Part shown: piece by piece, positions 1 to 9,304 of the stretch
How the letters are laid out: every line of letters begins with the position of its first letter
Position numbering within the stretch: the first letter of the stretch is position 1
DNA from: Bacteroidota bacterium
GTDB taxonomy: Bacteria; Bacteroidota; Bacteroidia; Cytophagales; Cyclobacteriaceae
Assembly: GCA_023428695.1 (NCBI GenBank)
Contig: JAEYWY010000017.1
Span: forward strand, 505,207-569,206
DNA: 64,000 nucleotides
Direction of reading: 5' to 3'
Notes under the pieces: model-generated
What the model saw: the letters and a program-made list of their open reading frames with translations, nothing else
What the model was told of the DNA's origin: nothing
Database searches by the model: none
Translations under genes and position numbers: made by a program

Positions 1-2508
1 GCGATGGAAAGGCTCAAACGTTACGGCCACAACGAACTACCGGAAGGAAAAAAGCGGACCATTGCCGGCATTTTCGTTTCGCAGTTCAAAGACGTCATGA
101 TATTGATCCTTGTGGCAGCTGCGATAGCATCTGCATTCGTGGGCGACCCCACGGACACGGCCGTGATCATCGCTATCGTTATTCTGAATGCGATAGTTGG
201 CTTCATTCAGGAGTACAGAGCGGAGAAAGCGATGCAGGCACTAAGACAACTGTCGGAAGTTGAGGCAAAGGTTCGACGGAATAATAAGACAATCCGGATC
301 TCAGCTTCAGGACTTGTACCTGGCGATGTCGTGGAACTGGAAGCCGGAGATGCAATTCCCGCGGACATTCGCATACTAGAGTCTGTCAACCTGAAAGTCG
401 ACGAATCCGCGCTGACGGGAGAGTCCAATACTGTTGAGAAAAACACCGATGCGCCTGGAGATGACAATCTCCCACCCGGAGACCAGCACAACATGGCGTT
501 TAAAGGAACATTTGTCACATCCGGCCACGGCACAGGTGTGATTGTCGAAACTGGACTCAACACCGAGCTTGGTCGCATCGCACGAATGTTGGAGCAAAAA
601 GAAGTGCTCACACCGCTGCAACAGCGAATGGCATCGTTTGGAAAAAAACTTTCCGTATTGGTGTTGATCCTTTGTGCGATCTTTTTCGCCATTGGTTGGT
701 TGCGCGGAGAACCCGTGCTCAACATGATCATGACGAGTATTTCATTGGCCGTGGCTGCGATACCGGAGGCGCTGCCAGCAGTAATTACTATTGCGCTTGC
801 ACTCGGCGCGAGACGGATGGTGAAAGCGAATGCACTCATTCGAAAATTGCCAGCGGTTGAAACGCTTGGATCTGTAACATACATATGCACCGACAAGACC
901 GGAACACTCACGAAGAATCAAATGAGGATGGAAACTGTTTTGATCGGCGACAAGTTGTTCGCCGTGTCCGACTGGGATCCAGAGCCCGACGACGAACCAT
1001 CATCCCTGATGTTGACAGCGTTTGCGGCGAACAACGACGCGTCTGTCGAAGGAGATGACACACTAGGTGATCCCACGGAAGTTGCGTTGCTGCAGGCTGT
1101 GATTGAAAAGGGCAACAATCAACAAAAGCCGGCGCGTCTTGCAGAGATTCCTTTCGATGCCGAACGAAAACTCATGACCACGTTTCATAAACGTGGCGAT
1201 CGTATCATTTCAATCACAAAAGGAGCACCAGATATCATCCTTGACCGTTGCGATCCGAAAATCACACCGAAGGTGCGAAGGACGGTTGATGACATGGCTT
1301 CGCAGGGGCAGCGTGTTCTCGGGTTCGCCTACCGGTATTGGGATTCACTACCTTCTACACCTGACCCTGACGTACATGAAAATAACCTGAACTTCCTCGG
1401 TCTTGCCGGAATGATTGATCCGCCCCGGGAGGAAGTTGCCGAGGCCGTGGCTCAGTGCAAGACTGCGGGCATAGTTACCGTGATGATAACAGGCGATCAC
1501 CCTGTTACAGCGCGTACGATTGCGCAACGCATTGGAATTTTCGAGGAAGGTAAACTCGTTGTCACAGGCAAAGAGCTGGCTGGGATGGACGACGATTCGT
1601 TTCGTTCAAAAGTGGATCAGATACGGGTCTACGCGCGCGTTTCACCGGAACAAAAATTCCGTATCGTAAATATGCTGCAGCAAGAGGGACATTATGTGGC
1701 GATGACAGGCGATGGAGTGAACGATGCACCGTCATTGAGAAGAGCAAACATTGGCATTGCAATGGGTATCGCAGGCACGGATGTCTCAAAAGAGGCGGCC
1801 CACATGATCTTGCTGGACGATAATTTTTCAACAATCGTCAAAGCTGTACGTGAGGGTCGACGAATTTACGATAATATACTGAAGTTCATCAAATATCTGA
1901 TGACCACAAATTCAAGTGAGTTGTTGACCCTTTTATTGGGGCCGCTCCTCGGTTTACCGATCGCCTTCCTGCCGATACATATTTTATGGATAAATCTCAT
2001 ATCGGATGGACTACCCGCAATCAGCCTGTCATTTGAGAAGGCCGAAAGCGACATCATGAACCGTCCACCGCGACCACCGCAGCAAACCGTATTTGGCGAA
2101 GGCAAAGGACTTCACATGATCTGGGTTGGAATACTGATTGCAGGACTGGTACTGGCGTCACAGACGTATGCTATCCGGCATGACCTTCACTGGCAGAGTA
2201 TTGTCTTTAATATGATATGCATGTGCCAGATGGCGCACGTACTCGCGATTCGATCAGAAAAGCAATCACTGTTTACCATCGGAGTGTTTTCAAACTTACC
2301 GCTGATTTTATCGGTATCGCTCGCGGTAATTCTTCAGGTGGCGATCACGTATGTGCCGTTTCTGCAGCCGATATTCAAAACGAAAGCGCTAACCGCCGGT
2401 GAGTTCGCAGCAGTCGTTGTTGCGTGTTCGATTGTATTCTTTGCCGTCGAAACCGAAAAATTCATTCGACGAAGAATAGCCCTGAAAAAAAAACCGGGCG
2501 AATCTTGA
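1..2508 (+). CDS. P-type cation (Ca2+-type) ATPase, 5' end outside window
   Basis: Inner-membrane pump that couples ATP hydrolysis to cation export. The frame is open to the window edge, and the first visible residues (ERLKRYGHNELPEGKK) match the usual P-ATPase N-terminal segment some 20-40 residues in, so the start lies upstream; 834 residues are visible from the first ATG at 4. Seen: LTGES in the actuator domain (about residue 138), AAIPEALPA in TM4, the phosphorylation motif DKTGTLT with Asp at about 297, MTGDGVNDAP in the P-domain, and a C-terminal membrane block. PEALP in TM4 and the overall layout fit Ca2+/Mn2+ (PMR1/SERCA-like) rather than heavy-metal pumps; there is no N-terminal metal-binding domain in the visible part. 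It converges on the GH31 gene, with 21 bp between stops. Confidence 0.92.
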   Translation, partial: AMERLKRYGHNELPEGKKRTIAGIFVSQFKDVMILILVAAAIASAFVGDPTDTAVIIAIVILNAIVGFIQEYRAEKAMQALRQLSEVEAKVRRNNKTIRISASGLVPGDVVELEAGDAIPADIRILESVNLKVDESALTGESNTVEKNTDAPGDDNLPPGDQHNMAFKGTFVTSGHGTGVIVETGLNTELGRIARMLEQKEVLTPLQQRMASFGKKLSVLVLILCAIFFAIGWLRGEPVLNMIMTSISLAVAAIPEALPAVITIALALGARRMVKANALIRKLPAVETLGSVTYICTDKTGTLTKNQMRMETVLIGDKLFAVSDWDPEPDDEPSSLMLTAFAANNDASVEGDDTLGDPTEVALLQAVIEKGNNQQKPARLAEIPFDAERKLMTTFHKRGDRIISITKGAPDIILDRCDPKITPKVRRTVDDMASQGQRVLGFAYRYWDSLPSTPDPDVHENNLNFLGLAGMIDPPREEVAEAVAQCKTAGIVTVMITGDHPVTARTIAQRIGIFEEGKLVVTGKELAGMDDDSFRSKVDQIRVYARVSPEQKFRIVNMLQQEGHYVAMTGDGVNDAPSLRRANIGIAMGIAGTDVSKEAAHMILLDDNFSTIVKAVREGRRIYDNILKFIKYLMTTNSSELLTLLLGPLLGLPIAFLPIHILWINLISDGLPAISLSFEKAESDIMNRPPRPPQQTVFGEGKGLHMIWVGILIAGLVLASQTYAIRHDLHWQSIVFNMICMCQMAHVLAIRSEKQSLFTIGVFSNLPLILSVSLAVILQVAITYVPFLQPIFKTKALTAGEFAAVVVACSIVFFAVETEKFIRRRIALKKKPGES

Positions 2509-2529
2509 TGAATTACCTCCTATCGCGCT

Positions 2530-5013
2530 CTACCTTACTACAATAACGGTCTCACTACGTGCATCCGCCGTTCTCACAACAACCAGATTTCGGGTCTTAT
2601 CAAAATACCACGAGGCACTTTCAAAATCTGTATCAACAGCAGCATTCACCTTTTCTGCTTTTGCAGTCTTCACCCGCATCCCGTTAATCATTACACTCTT
2701 TGGCTTCGTATTCACAGGCAGCTCGACGATGTAATTTCTTTTTGGCGGTGTGTATCCATTTGATTCCACCGGGATCACACGGAACGTAAGGCCATCACCG
2801 GCCAGGTTGCATTCAAAGGAAGTCCGTGATCCTCCGTCGTGCTTGTAGTCATTGGTAACGCCGTCGTCCTCGTAAAGCTCAAAGCGTGCAGTACTGTTCA
2901 TCTTCGGAAATACTTTAAGGATGATTGGATGGTTCTCGCGTTCATGAATGTATTGCATTACCGGCATCATGGGAATGATTGAACCAGCCTTTACGAATAC
3001 GGGAAGCGTTTCCAGTCTGACCGGAAGCCCTATCCATTGCCCTCCTTTGTATCGCGTTGACTCGTCCGCAAAAAGGATCCACTCTCCTTCAGGCAAATAG
3101 ACACGCTTCGTCGACGCTTCCTTTTCAACAACCGGAGCAACAAGAAGTTCTTTCCCAAAAAAGAATTGTTCGTCAGCGTCAAATGCTTTTTCATCGTTGG
3201 GATACTCAAGGAACGAAGCCCGCATAATAGGAAGACCGGTATCAAACGCTTCACGTGCATAGCTATAGAGATACGGGAAAAGCTGATACTTCAATTCGAT
3301 CGCGTTCCTGACAATCCGCTCTGCTTCGGCGCCGAACAGCCAAGGTTCAACAGCGTTGTTTCCTTCGTGATGAGCTCTGCTTATCGGATTGAACACACCA
3401 AACTGTGCCCAGCGCACATACAACTCGGCAAACGACGCATTATCGGTGATGTCACCACAGTATCCTGAAATGTCGCACGACCAAAATGGAATAAGTCCCA
3501 TTCCGGCAGAAAGACCCACTTGTATCTGGTTTTTCAATTGAGCCCACCCATCGAGCACATTGCTGCCATTACCAGAGTCACCCGACCATCCGAACGTGTA
3601 GCGTTGCATCCCTGCATAACCGGCCCGCGTCATCTGAAAAATCCGCTGATTGGGATTACGTTTTTCGAATTGCTCGGTCACGACCTTGTCCCAAGCGAGG
3701 CCATACACATTGTGTATCTCCGCGTGCATTCCGGCGTGATGCTTCATGTTTAATCTTTCGATACTTTCTTCGTTGCTCCAGGCAGGTTCACCCATATCCG
3801 TCCAGAACCCTTTTACACCATCGTCAATGGGCTTCTGTTGCAACGCGCCCCACCAATCTGCCACCGCGGGATTCGTGAAATCAACAACACCACAATTGCC
3901 ACCCCATGGCCAGGGCATGTCATAGGTTTTCCCTGTTCTCACATCACGGGCAAAATATCCCGCGGAATTGGCGACATCCCACTGTTTGTCATTAGCCTGG
4001 GAAACAACGGGATCCTGAGATACAACGACTTTGAATCCCATCGACGATAAATCGTCGAGCATCTTCTTTGGATTAACGTAATTTCCCCTGCGCCATTCAA
4101 AGTCCTGGAGGAACTGGGTCCACCCGATATCCTGATAGATAATATCGCACGGAATCTTTCGGTCGCGATAACCCTGCGCGATTTCACGCGAAAGGTCCTC
4201 CCGAGTCAACAGGCCACGGCATTGTGAAAAGCCAAGCGCCCACTTTGGCGGCATTATGGGCTTGCCCGTTAATCGCGTGTAGTTATGAATAATTTCCTTG
4301 TAAGAACTCCCGGCGATGACATAGTAAACGAGTTCGCCACCTGGTGCCGAAAACGTGAGCTGATCCTTTGATGACCTGCCAAAATCAAATTCCGACTTAA
4401 ACGTGTTGTCGAAGAATATACCGTAGTTGTAACTGCTGATAAAAAACGGAATGCTTTTGTACAACGGGTCCTCATTAACCGAGTAACACGGCTTGTCGCT
4501 GTTCCACATTTTATATGTTTTCCCACGGCGATCGATCGTGCCGGCCTTTTCGCCAAGACCAAAAAATCGTTCATCACTCCGGATTGTCTTCCGCGATACA
4601 ACGAATCCGCTATCTGCAGCGTGGCCCTGATCACCATAGTCTGAAAGAATCAGCTTCTGATACTTGTCGAAGAACTGCAGCCGGAAAGGGGCCTTACTGA
4701 TCCGTATGCGAAGCGAATTTGTATAGACATCAACTGTCCGATCGTCGTGTTCGATTTGAACATTGTCCAAATCATCCAGTCGCTCATCAACCACTGCGAA
4801 CGAAGGATTGGAACGTTCGAAATTACCCTCGCGATCAAACCACACCTTTACCACATTGTGTCCGCAGACTTCGATCAGCACTTTTGATGTGCCGTCACAA
4901 CCAAAGATGATCCGGTTCTTTTCACGAACGAAGGACGTGCAATTTCCCGGCGTATTTTGAGACATCCCCTCGAATGTGAAAAGGGAGGCTATCAATATGA
5001 TAAAGTTCCTCAT
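2530..5013 (-). CDS. GH31 alpha-glucosidase, secreted
   Basis: Exo-acting glycoside hydrolase expected to release glucose from the ends of alpha-glucan oligosaccharides. 827 aa with a signal peptide (about residues 1-19). Seen: N-terminal beta-sandwich, then a TIM barrel with the GH31 nucleophile motif FWTDMGEP (Asp about 406; WxDMNEP in most relatives) and the acid/base region FGWSGDSG (Asp about 479), followed by the usual C-terminal beta domains. Last gene of the utilisation operon, 10 bp after the upstream glycosidase gene. Together with the GH66 dextranase, this enzyme probably finishes dextran/isomaltooligosaccharide breakdown in the periplasm. The exact specificity (alpha-1,6 versus alpha-1,4 or alpha-1,3) cannot be read from the sequence. 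Confidence 0.9.
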   Translation of the reverse strand: MRNFIILIASLFTFEGMSQNTPGNCTSFVREKNRIIFGCDGTSKVLIEVCGHNVVKVWFDREGNFERSNPSFAVVDERLDDLDNVQIEHDDRTVDVYTNSLRIRISKAPFRLQFFDKYQKLILSDYGDQGHAADSGFVVSRKTIRSDERFFGLGEKAGTIDRRGKTYKMWNSDKPCYSVNEDPLYKSIPFFISSYNYGIFFDNTFKSEFDFGRSSKDQLTFSAPGGELVYYVIAGSSYKEIIHNYTRLTGKPIMPPKWALGFSQCRGLLTREDLSREIAQGYRDRKIPCDIIYQDIGWTQFLQDFEWRRGNYVNPKKMLDDLSSMGFKVVVSQDPVVSQANDKQWDVANSAGYFARDVRTGKTYDMPWPWGGNCGVVDFTNPAVADWWGALQQKPIDDGVKGFWTDMGEPAWSNEESIERLNMKHHAGMHAEIHNVYGLAWDKVVTEQFEKRNPNQRIFQMTRAGYAGMQRYTFGWSGDSGNGSNVLDGWAQLKNQIQVGLSAGMGLIPFWSCDISGYCGDITDNASFAELYVRWAQFGVFNPISRAHHEGNNAVEPWLFGAEAERIVRNAIELKYQLFPYLYSYAREAFDTGLPIMRASFLEYPNDEKAFDADEQFFFGKELLVAPVVEKEASTKRVYLPEGEWILFADESTRYKGGQWIGLPVRLETLPVFVKAGSIIPMMPVMQYIHERENHPIILKVFPKMNSTARFELYEDDGVTNDYKHDGGSRTSFECNLAGDGLTFRVIPVESNGYTPPKRNYIVELPVNTKPKSVMINGMRVKTAKAEKVNAAVDTDFESASWYFDKTRNLVVVRTADARSETVIVVR

Positions 5014-5023
5014 GAGTTCGTTG

Positions 5024-7690
5024 CTATTGAATTTTGACTAACCGAATCAGGTCAACGATTGCTTCATTGACCTCACCGTTCATATTCCGGTTAGCAGGAT
5101 CGTACAGCATTTCAAAATTGACCTTCCCTTTCCGGAGCGACAGCGTAATTTGATTGGTAAAGCCCCAGTCAGACCATTCGCCTTTACCCCGTTGCGGAAG
5201 TACGATGGTGCCGACGTATTTGCCGTCGAGAGCAAGGCGCCGTATTGCACACTTGTTGTCCGTGTTCACCGGACCGTGACCGTTGGCGTAGCGAAAGTCC
5301 ATCGCATAAAGACCGTCCTCGGGGATAGTAACTTCAAATCGCAACGCCCGAGCAGAAGGTTTCGTGTATACGTATCCGGATCCGGAAAAGCCTGCGTATT
5401 TGTTCTCGTATTCTTTGGACAGCACTTCCGCTTCTACGATGAGGGCGTCATCTGGTTGATTGAGCATCAATGGTTCAGATGCAAATGATTCAAGACCGGA
5501 ACCATTTACTGCGATAATTTGAATGAAACCAGAATCCACGTTCACAGCCAGCGTTGTATCAACGGTAGTGATGTAATGTATACCTGATAAATATGCGTGA
5601 TACTTTACAGCACCTTCCACTGCTTTCCATTGTATAGACGAACCATTCCGGGTGATCACAGGTGTTGCGGGTGAAACGTGGTGTTCCTGTTTGTTGATAG
5701 TGCCGCCAATGTGATTGTTTGCCAACCTGATTTCAAGACGATGTTTACCTGAAAGCTTAGGCGGTATTTCCGCCACTTTCAGTTTTTTTCCGTCAAGTTT
5801 AACTGATGCTATTTGGTTTCCGTATCCCGACACCGTTATATCAAGCGTTGCCTTTCTGTATCGAAAATTTCGAAGCACATAGGTTCCTTTCATTGCTTCA
5901 GGTATAAAGGGCGTGAACGAAAGGACCTGTTGATCGTAGTTCATACCGAAAATTATCTTGTAGACGAGTGCAAGATTTCCGGAGAGGCTCCACAGCATGT
6001 TATCAGAGTTGATTTGCGTCGAAGCATAATCACCCGTGCTCGCGACAAAGTTTTCTTTGTTCGTCAGGAAAAGCGCAGCAGGCCGCCAGATGCTCGCGAA
6101 ACTGTGCATCACCGATTCTTCGTTTCCCGCTTTTGCTCCGGCCAGCGCCCAGTACGACTGTACAAACGGCCACACAGCATCGTTATGGTAAGGCGGAATG
6201 TTTGCAATCTGAGGAAAGATACACGGGATACCGTACGCGCCAACAGGCGTTGACTTTACGATCTGCGGCACATCCTTTTCGTCCGCGATGCCAAACAAGA
6301 TCGAAAGTGCTTCGCCAAGTGCCTCGGATTTCGGTGACAGCAACTTGCCGCTCCTACCGTATATATACTGTCCGTAATAGCCGCGGTCAGGTATCCACAG
6401 GTGTTGATTGATGCCGGCACGAATTCGCTCTGCGATCATTTCATGTTTGCGTTGTCCGACGTCGTCATTCAGTATATTCGCCATCGTCGCTGCAATCACA
6501 TTAGCCTGGTAATGAACCGCGTTCGTTCCGAGGCAAAAGGATTCGTAAATATCAGCCGGCTCCATCCATTCAGGATAGGTTTGTTCGCGCCAGTCGAGGA
6601 ATGAAGACTCGCCCTTCACCAATCCAGTCGATTCATCATAGGCGTTTATCAAATCGGCTTCAATTGATTTTTTGAGAATGGGATAAGCCGTCTTCAGCCA
6701 TGACATATCTCCGGTGACCTTGAATATTTCCCATGCAGCCAACGCCCAAACTATGCGATCGGTAGAGACGGGATAGGCGCCACCGGTTCCGGTATCCTGC
6801 ACGATCACGCCATCTTTAACCTTGCGCATGAGACTGTGTTGTGCAACCTTCGGTTGAAGAGTTGCCATCGACAGAATGATGCTATAGCTGACGTCACGCG
6901 TCCACACGCCGGCCCATTCTTTTCCTGTCCTCAGCGTGCTGTCCGGCTCAACCGCTCGTATCATTTCCTCCAGGGACAGATTGTACAGCGCATCAACTAT
7001 TGGAAACGGGGTAGTGAGCTGAGGGTATGCCTTTGTAGAAAGTTCCTGCTTCCATTTGTGTCGTTGTCCTCTTATTGAAGCGGGATCGTTTAGTATTAAC
7101 GTCACCTCATAAATGTGATCGCTGTCCGCGTCGGTCATTCTAAGATGGTCGAAGTTCTGCAGATTGTCAAAATCCCAGGTCAGTGGCGGCGTCCCTCCTG
7201 CAACGTATACCCCATGGAAGTCGCTCCTATAGATTCTGGAACCGTTAATTGCAGTATAGTAGCCCGTCGAATCGAAAGCCCGGAACACGTGCCGCATATC
7301 AAGCCTGATCTTCATCCTCGTTCCAGGCATAAGATACTTTCCCTGCTCTTTCTCCACCGCCTTCAATTGTGATCCAAATCTGATAAGAGGCGTTTCACAA
7401 TCAGCATCAGATGTTGGACAGGCGAAATGGTGATCGATACCGGAAGGCATTTCATTATCCTTTCCATTAATGCTGAACTTGAAGTCAATGACCGGACTCA
7501 GGAACGCGTTTGCGGCGCTTTCATAATTTGACATTAACTCCGTTGCCGACAATGCTGTTGCCTGAAATTCTCCCTGAACAACTTTCCCGGAATAAATACT
7601 GAAAGCAGGTGAATCGAAAATTGGTTTCTCCTGCGCATTGATGAAAATTGACAAATGAAAACAAAATGCCAGCGCGAACGTCCGTCTCAT
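5024..7690 (-). CDS. (alpha/alpha)6-barrel glycosidase with C-terminal CBM35/6-like domain
   Basis: 888 aa from the ATG at 7690, chosen because it gives a clean signal peptide (MRRTFALAFCFHLSIFINAQ); the frame is open up to an ATG at 7798, but that extension has no signal peptide and overlaps a long inverted repeat. Middle region (about 250-650) has helical-hairpin features such as GVWTRDVSYS, YPVSTDRIVWALAAWEI and ESSFLDWREQTYPEW, resembling GH15/GH63/GH78-like six-hairpin glycosidases; I cannot name the family. The C-terminal 130 residues (VEAEVL..., GFSGSGYVYT, FRYANGHG) look like a CBM35/CBM6 beta-sandwich sugar-binding module. Position between the SusE/F gene and the GH31 gene implies a role in alpha-glucan or isomaltooligosaccharide hydrolysis. 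Confidence 0.72.
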   Translation of the reverse strand: MRRTFALAFCFHLSIFINAQEKPIFDSPAFSIYSGKVVQGEFQATALSATELMSNYESAANAFLSPVIDFKFSINGKDNEMPSGIDHHFACPTSDADCETPLIRFGSQLKAVEKEQGKYLMPGTRMKIRLDMRHVFRAFDSTGYYTAINGSRIYRSDFHGVYVAGGTPPLTWDFDNLQNFDHLRMTDADSDHIYEVTLILNDPASIRGQRHKWKQELSTKAYPQLTTPFPIVDALYNLSLEEMIRAVEPDSTLRTGKEWAGVWTRDVSYSIILSMATLQPKVAQHSLMRKVKDGVIVQDTGTGGAYPVSTDRIVWALAAWEIFKVTGDMSWLKTAYPILKKSIEADLINAYDESTGLVKGESSFLDWREQTYPEWMEPADIYESFCLGTNAVHYQANVIAATMANILNDDVGQRKHEMIAERIRAGINQHLWIPDRGYYGQYIYGRSGKLLSPKSEALGEALSILFGIADEKDVPQIVKSTPVGAYGIPCIFPQIANIPPYHNDAVWPFVQSYWALAGAKAGNEESVMHSFASIWRPAALFLTNKENFVASTGDYASTQINSDNMLWSLSGNLALVYKIIFGMNYDQQVLSFTPFIPEAMKGTYVLRNFRYRKATLDITVSGYGNQIASVKLDGKKLKVAEIPPKLSGKHRLEIRLANNHIGGTINKQEHHVSPATPVITRNGSSIQWKAVEGAVKYHAYLSGIHYITTVDTTLAVNVDSGFIQIIAVNGSGLESFASEPLMLNQPDDALIVEAEVLSKEYENKYAGFSGSGYVYTKPSARALRFEVTIPEDGLYAMDFRYANGHGPVNTDNKCAIRRLALDGKYVGTIVLPQRGKGEWSDWGFTNQITLSLRKGKVNFEMLYDPANRNMNGEVNEAIVDLIRLVKIQ

Positions 7691-7719
7691 AATATCCAGA
7701 ATAAATAACCTGGTGATGT

Positions 7720-7795
7720 TACCGGAAAATAGTTTCATACAGTCCCTTGCGAAGCCCAAACCAAACTCCTTCCCGTATGAAACTATTTTCCGGTA
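7720..7795. repeat. 21-bp perfect inverted repeat in the glycosidase leader
   Basis: Arms 7720-7740 and 7775-7795 are exact reverse complements over 21 bp and enclose 34 bp. On the minus strand the repeat starts 7 bp after the SusE/F stop codon and ends about 30 bp before the chosen glycosidase start, so it would form a strong stem-loop in the operon mRNA. There is no U-tract, so it is not a simple terminator. Possible roles: mRNA processing or stability, which would set different levels of the binding protein and the enzymes, or recombination arms of a small invertible segment. Confidence 0.8.
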
Positions 7796-7802
7796 CATCC
7801 TC

Positions 7803-9269
7803 CTATTGCTTGACTATCGTTATGGTGTGGTAAAGTTGATTCAGTGTAATTGTATAGATGCCCTCCTCACCCGGTTGGACGCGCCATTTTGTATCAGGCG
7901 AACCTGTTGGGCGGAATGTCATCGTAGTCACATCTATACTTTCATCAGCGCCAAATGGCATGAAGAATCCAGTTGCCCAATTACCTGTTGAGATTGGAAA
8001 TTTGAATTCGCCCGCATTGAGTTGGCCCGTCCAGGTGAATACATAAGTGTCGGCCTTTGTCATCTGGACTGGCGCATCAATATTCCAACCCGCAGGCGTC
8101 GCATCGCCAACAATCCACAAGTTCTCAAACGGTGTGAATGGGGCGATGTCAATTGTGTTGTCGCGAATATTGAGCGTGATTTTGTATGGCCCGGCCTGGT
8201 CTATTATCCACTTGTTATCCGGATCCCCGGCTGACAATTGCACCACTGTTTCTGTAATCGGTGCATCTGCTATTGTTGGTCTGTAGAACTGGGCATCCCA
8301 GCTTCTGGCTGTTGCAATCTTGAATTCGCCGGTTGCCAGTTCTGCGCTAAAATAGAAAATGAATGGATCCGTCGGATCTTGTTGCAGCAGGTCAGCGTTG
8401 TCAAGGTCCCAGCCTTTCGGCGCGGCGCTTCCTACAATCCACAGTTCGTCATAGGGTGAAGATGCCAATGATTCCGCAAGGAATGTCATCTCAATTACGT
8501 CAACTGTAATTCTATACGTACCGCCTTGCGCAATCGTAAACGCTTCATCAGGTTCGCTAAAGTCGTTACGGACGACGAGTGTATTTTCATCAGCACCTTT
8601 CTGATACGACGGCAACCACGAACCCGGTATGGTGAGAAACTTCAGGCTGCCGGATGTCAGTTGTCCCTGGTATGTAAACACGCCGGGGTTATTCGCAATT
8701 TTGTTCATCGGCGTGGGGTTTCCTGCATCCCAGCCATTCGGTGAAGCGTCACCCACCATATACAACGCATCGGGTACCGGCCTGGGCTCGTACGGCGTGA
8801 CCGCGATTTCCACAATATTTGAAACATCGGCAGAAACGCCAGGATCAAGTGCTTGTGACGTTACGCGAAATTCCATTTGCGTCTCGGTTCCTACCGGAAT
8901 GAGAAACGAGTTCAACAGCAAATCGTTGAACGTATCTACGTGAAAGTTGCTGTTATATGCAGCTTTCCCCGCATCGATTGTCACCGGCGACGCAAAGTTG
9001 TTACCCTTCTTATCGATCTCAATGGTGTACGTTATCGCACTGTTTGTTCCGGCGTTGTTACCGGGGCTCCAGCTCAGTGTGAACGCCGTATTCGCGCCCT
9101 GCTTCTGGCTCAGCGTAACTGTCGATGCGGATGTCTGAAGCACGGGGGTTCCCGCCTTCTTTGGAGTGTACTCATCTTCGTAGTCGCCGCAGGAAATGAC
9201 TGCGAAAACAGTGATCGCCGGTATGAGTGTGGCAACCAGGGTTCGGAGATTTCGGCTGAATTGTTTCAT
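7803..9269 (-). CDS. SusE/SusF-like outer-membrane glycan-binding lipoprotein
   Basis: Surface lipoprotein thought to hold alpha-glucan at the cell surface next to SusCD. About 488 aa from the ATG at 9269 (MKQFSRN...); an ATG five codons upstream (9284) is the alternative. Lipobox AVISC near residue 30. Order: N-terminal Ig-like SusE domain (TPVLQTSASTVTLSQ), then three tandem starch-binding-type modules, each opening with LYMVGDASPNGWD, LWIVGSAAPKGWD and LWIVGDATPAGWN and each carrying an SLKF/EFKI/EFKF strand. The three-repeat layout is that of SusE/SusF. Lies between the GH66 gene and the six-hairpin glycosidase in the same operon. Confidence 0.88.
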   Translation of the reverse strand: MKQFSRNLRTLVATLIPAITVFAVISCGDYEDEYTPKKAGTPVLQTSASTVTLSQKQGANTAFTLSWSPGNNAGTNSAITYTIEIDKKGNNFASPVTIDAGKAAYNSNFHVDTFNDLLLNSFLIPVGTETQMEFRVTSQALDPGVSADVSNIVEIAVTPYEPRPVPDALYMVGDASPNGWDAGNPTPMNKIANNPGVFTYQGQLTSGSLKFLTIPGSWLPSYQKGADENTLVVRNDFSEPDEAFTIAQGGTYRITVDVIEMTFLAESLASSPYDELWIVGSAAPKGWDLDNADLLQQDPTDPFIFYFSAELATGEFKIATARSWDAQFYRPTIADAPITETVVQLSAGDPDNKWIIDQAGPYKITLNIRDNTIDIAPFTPFENLWIVGDATPAGWNIDAPVQMTKADTYVFTWTGQLNAGEFKFPISTGNWATGFFMPFGADESIDVTTMTFRPTGSPDTKWRVQPGEEGIYTITLNQLYHTITIVKQ

Positions 9270-9304
9270 GGTGTTCGTTCGCATAGGAATTGGAGATAAT
9301 ATTC

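Noticed and set aside
207..911. 234-codon minus-strand frame inside the P-type ATPase gene
   Set aside because: Antisense to a well-supported gene and of low-complexity Ser/Ala/Thr composition typical of a shadow frame.
7691..7798. Longer start for the six-hairpin glycosidase at 7798
   Set aside because: It would put the inverted repeat in coding sequence and place 36 residues before a good signal peptide; AGGAGG abuts that ATG with no spacing.
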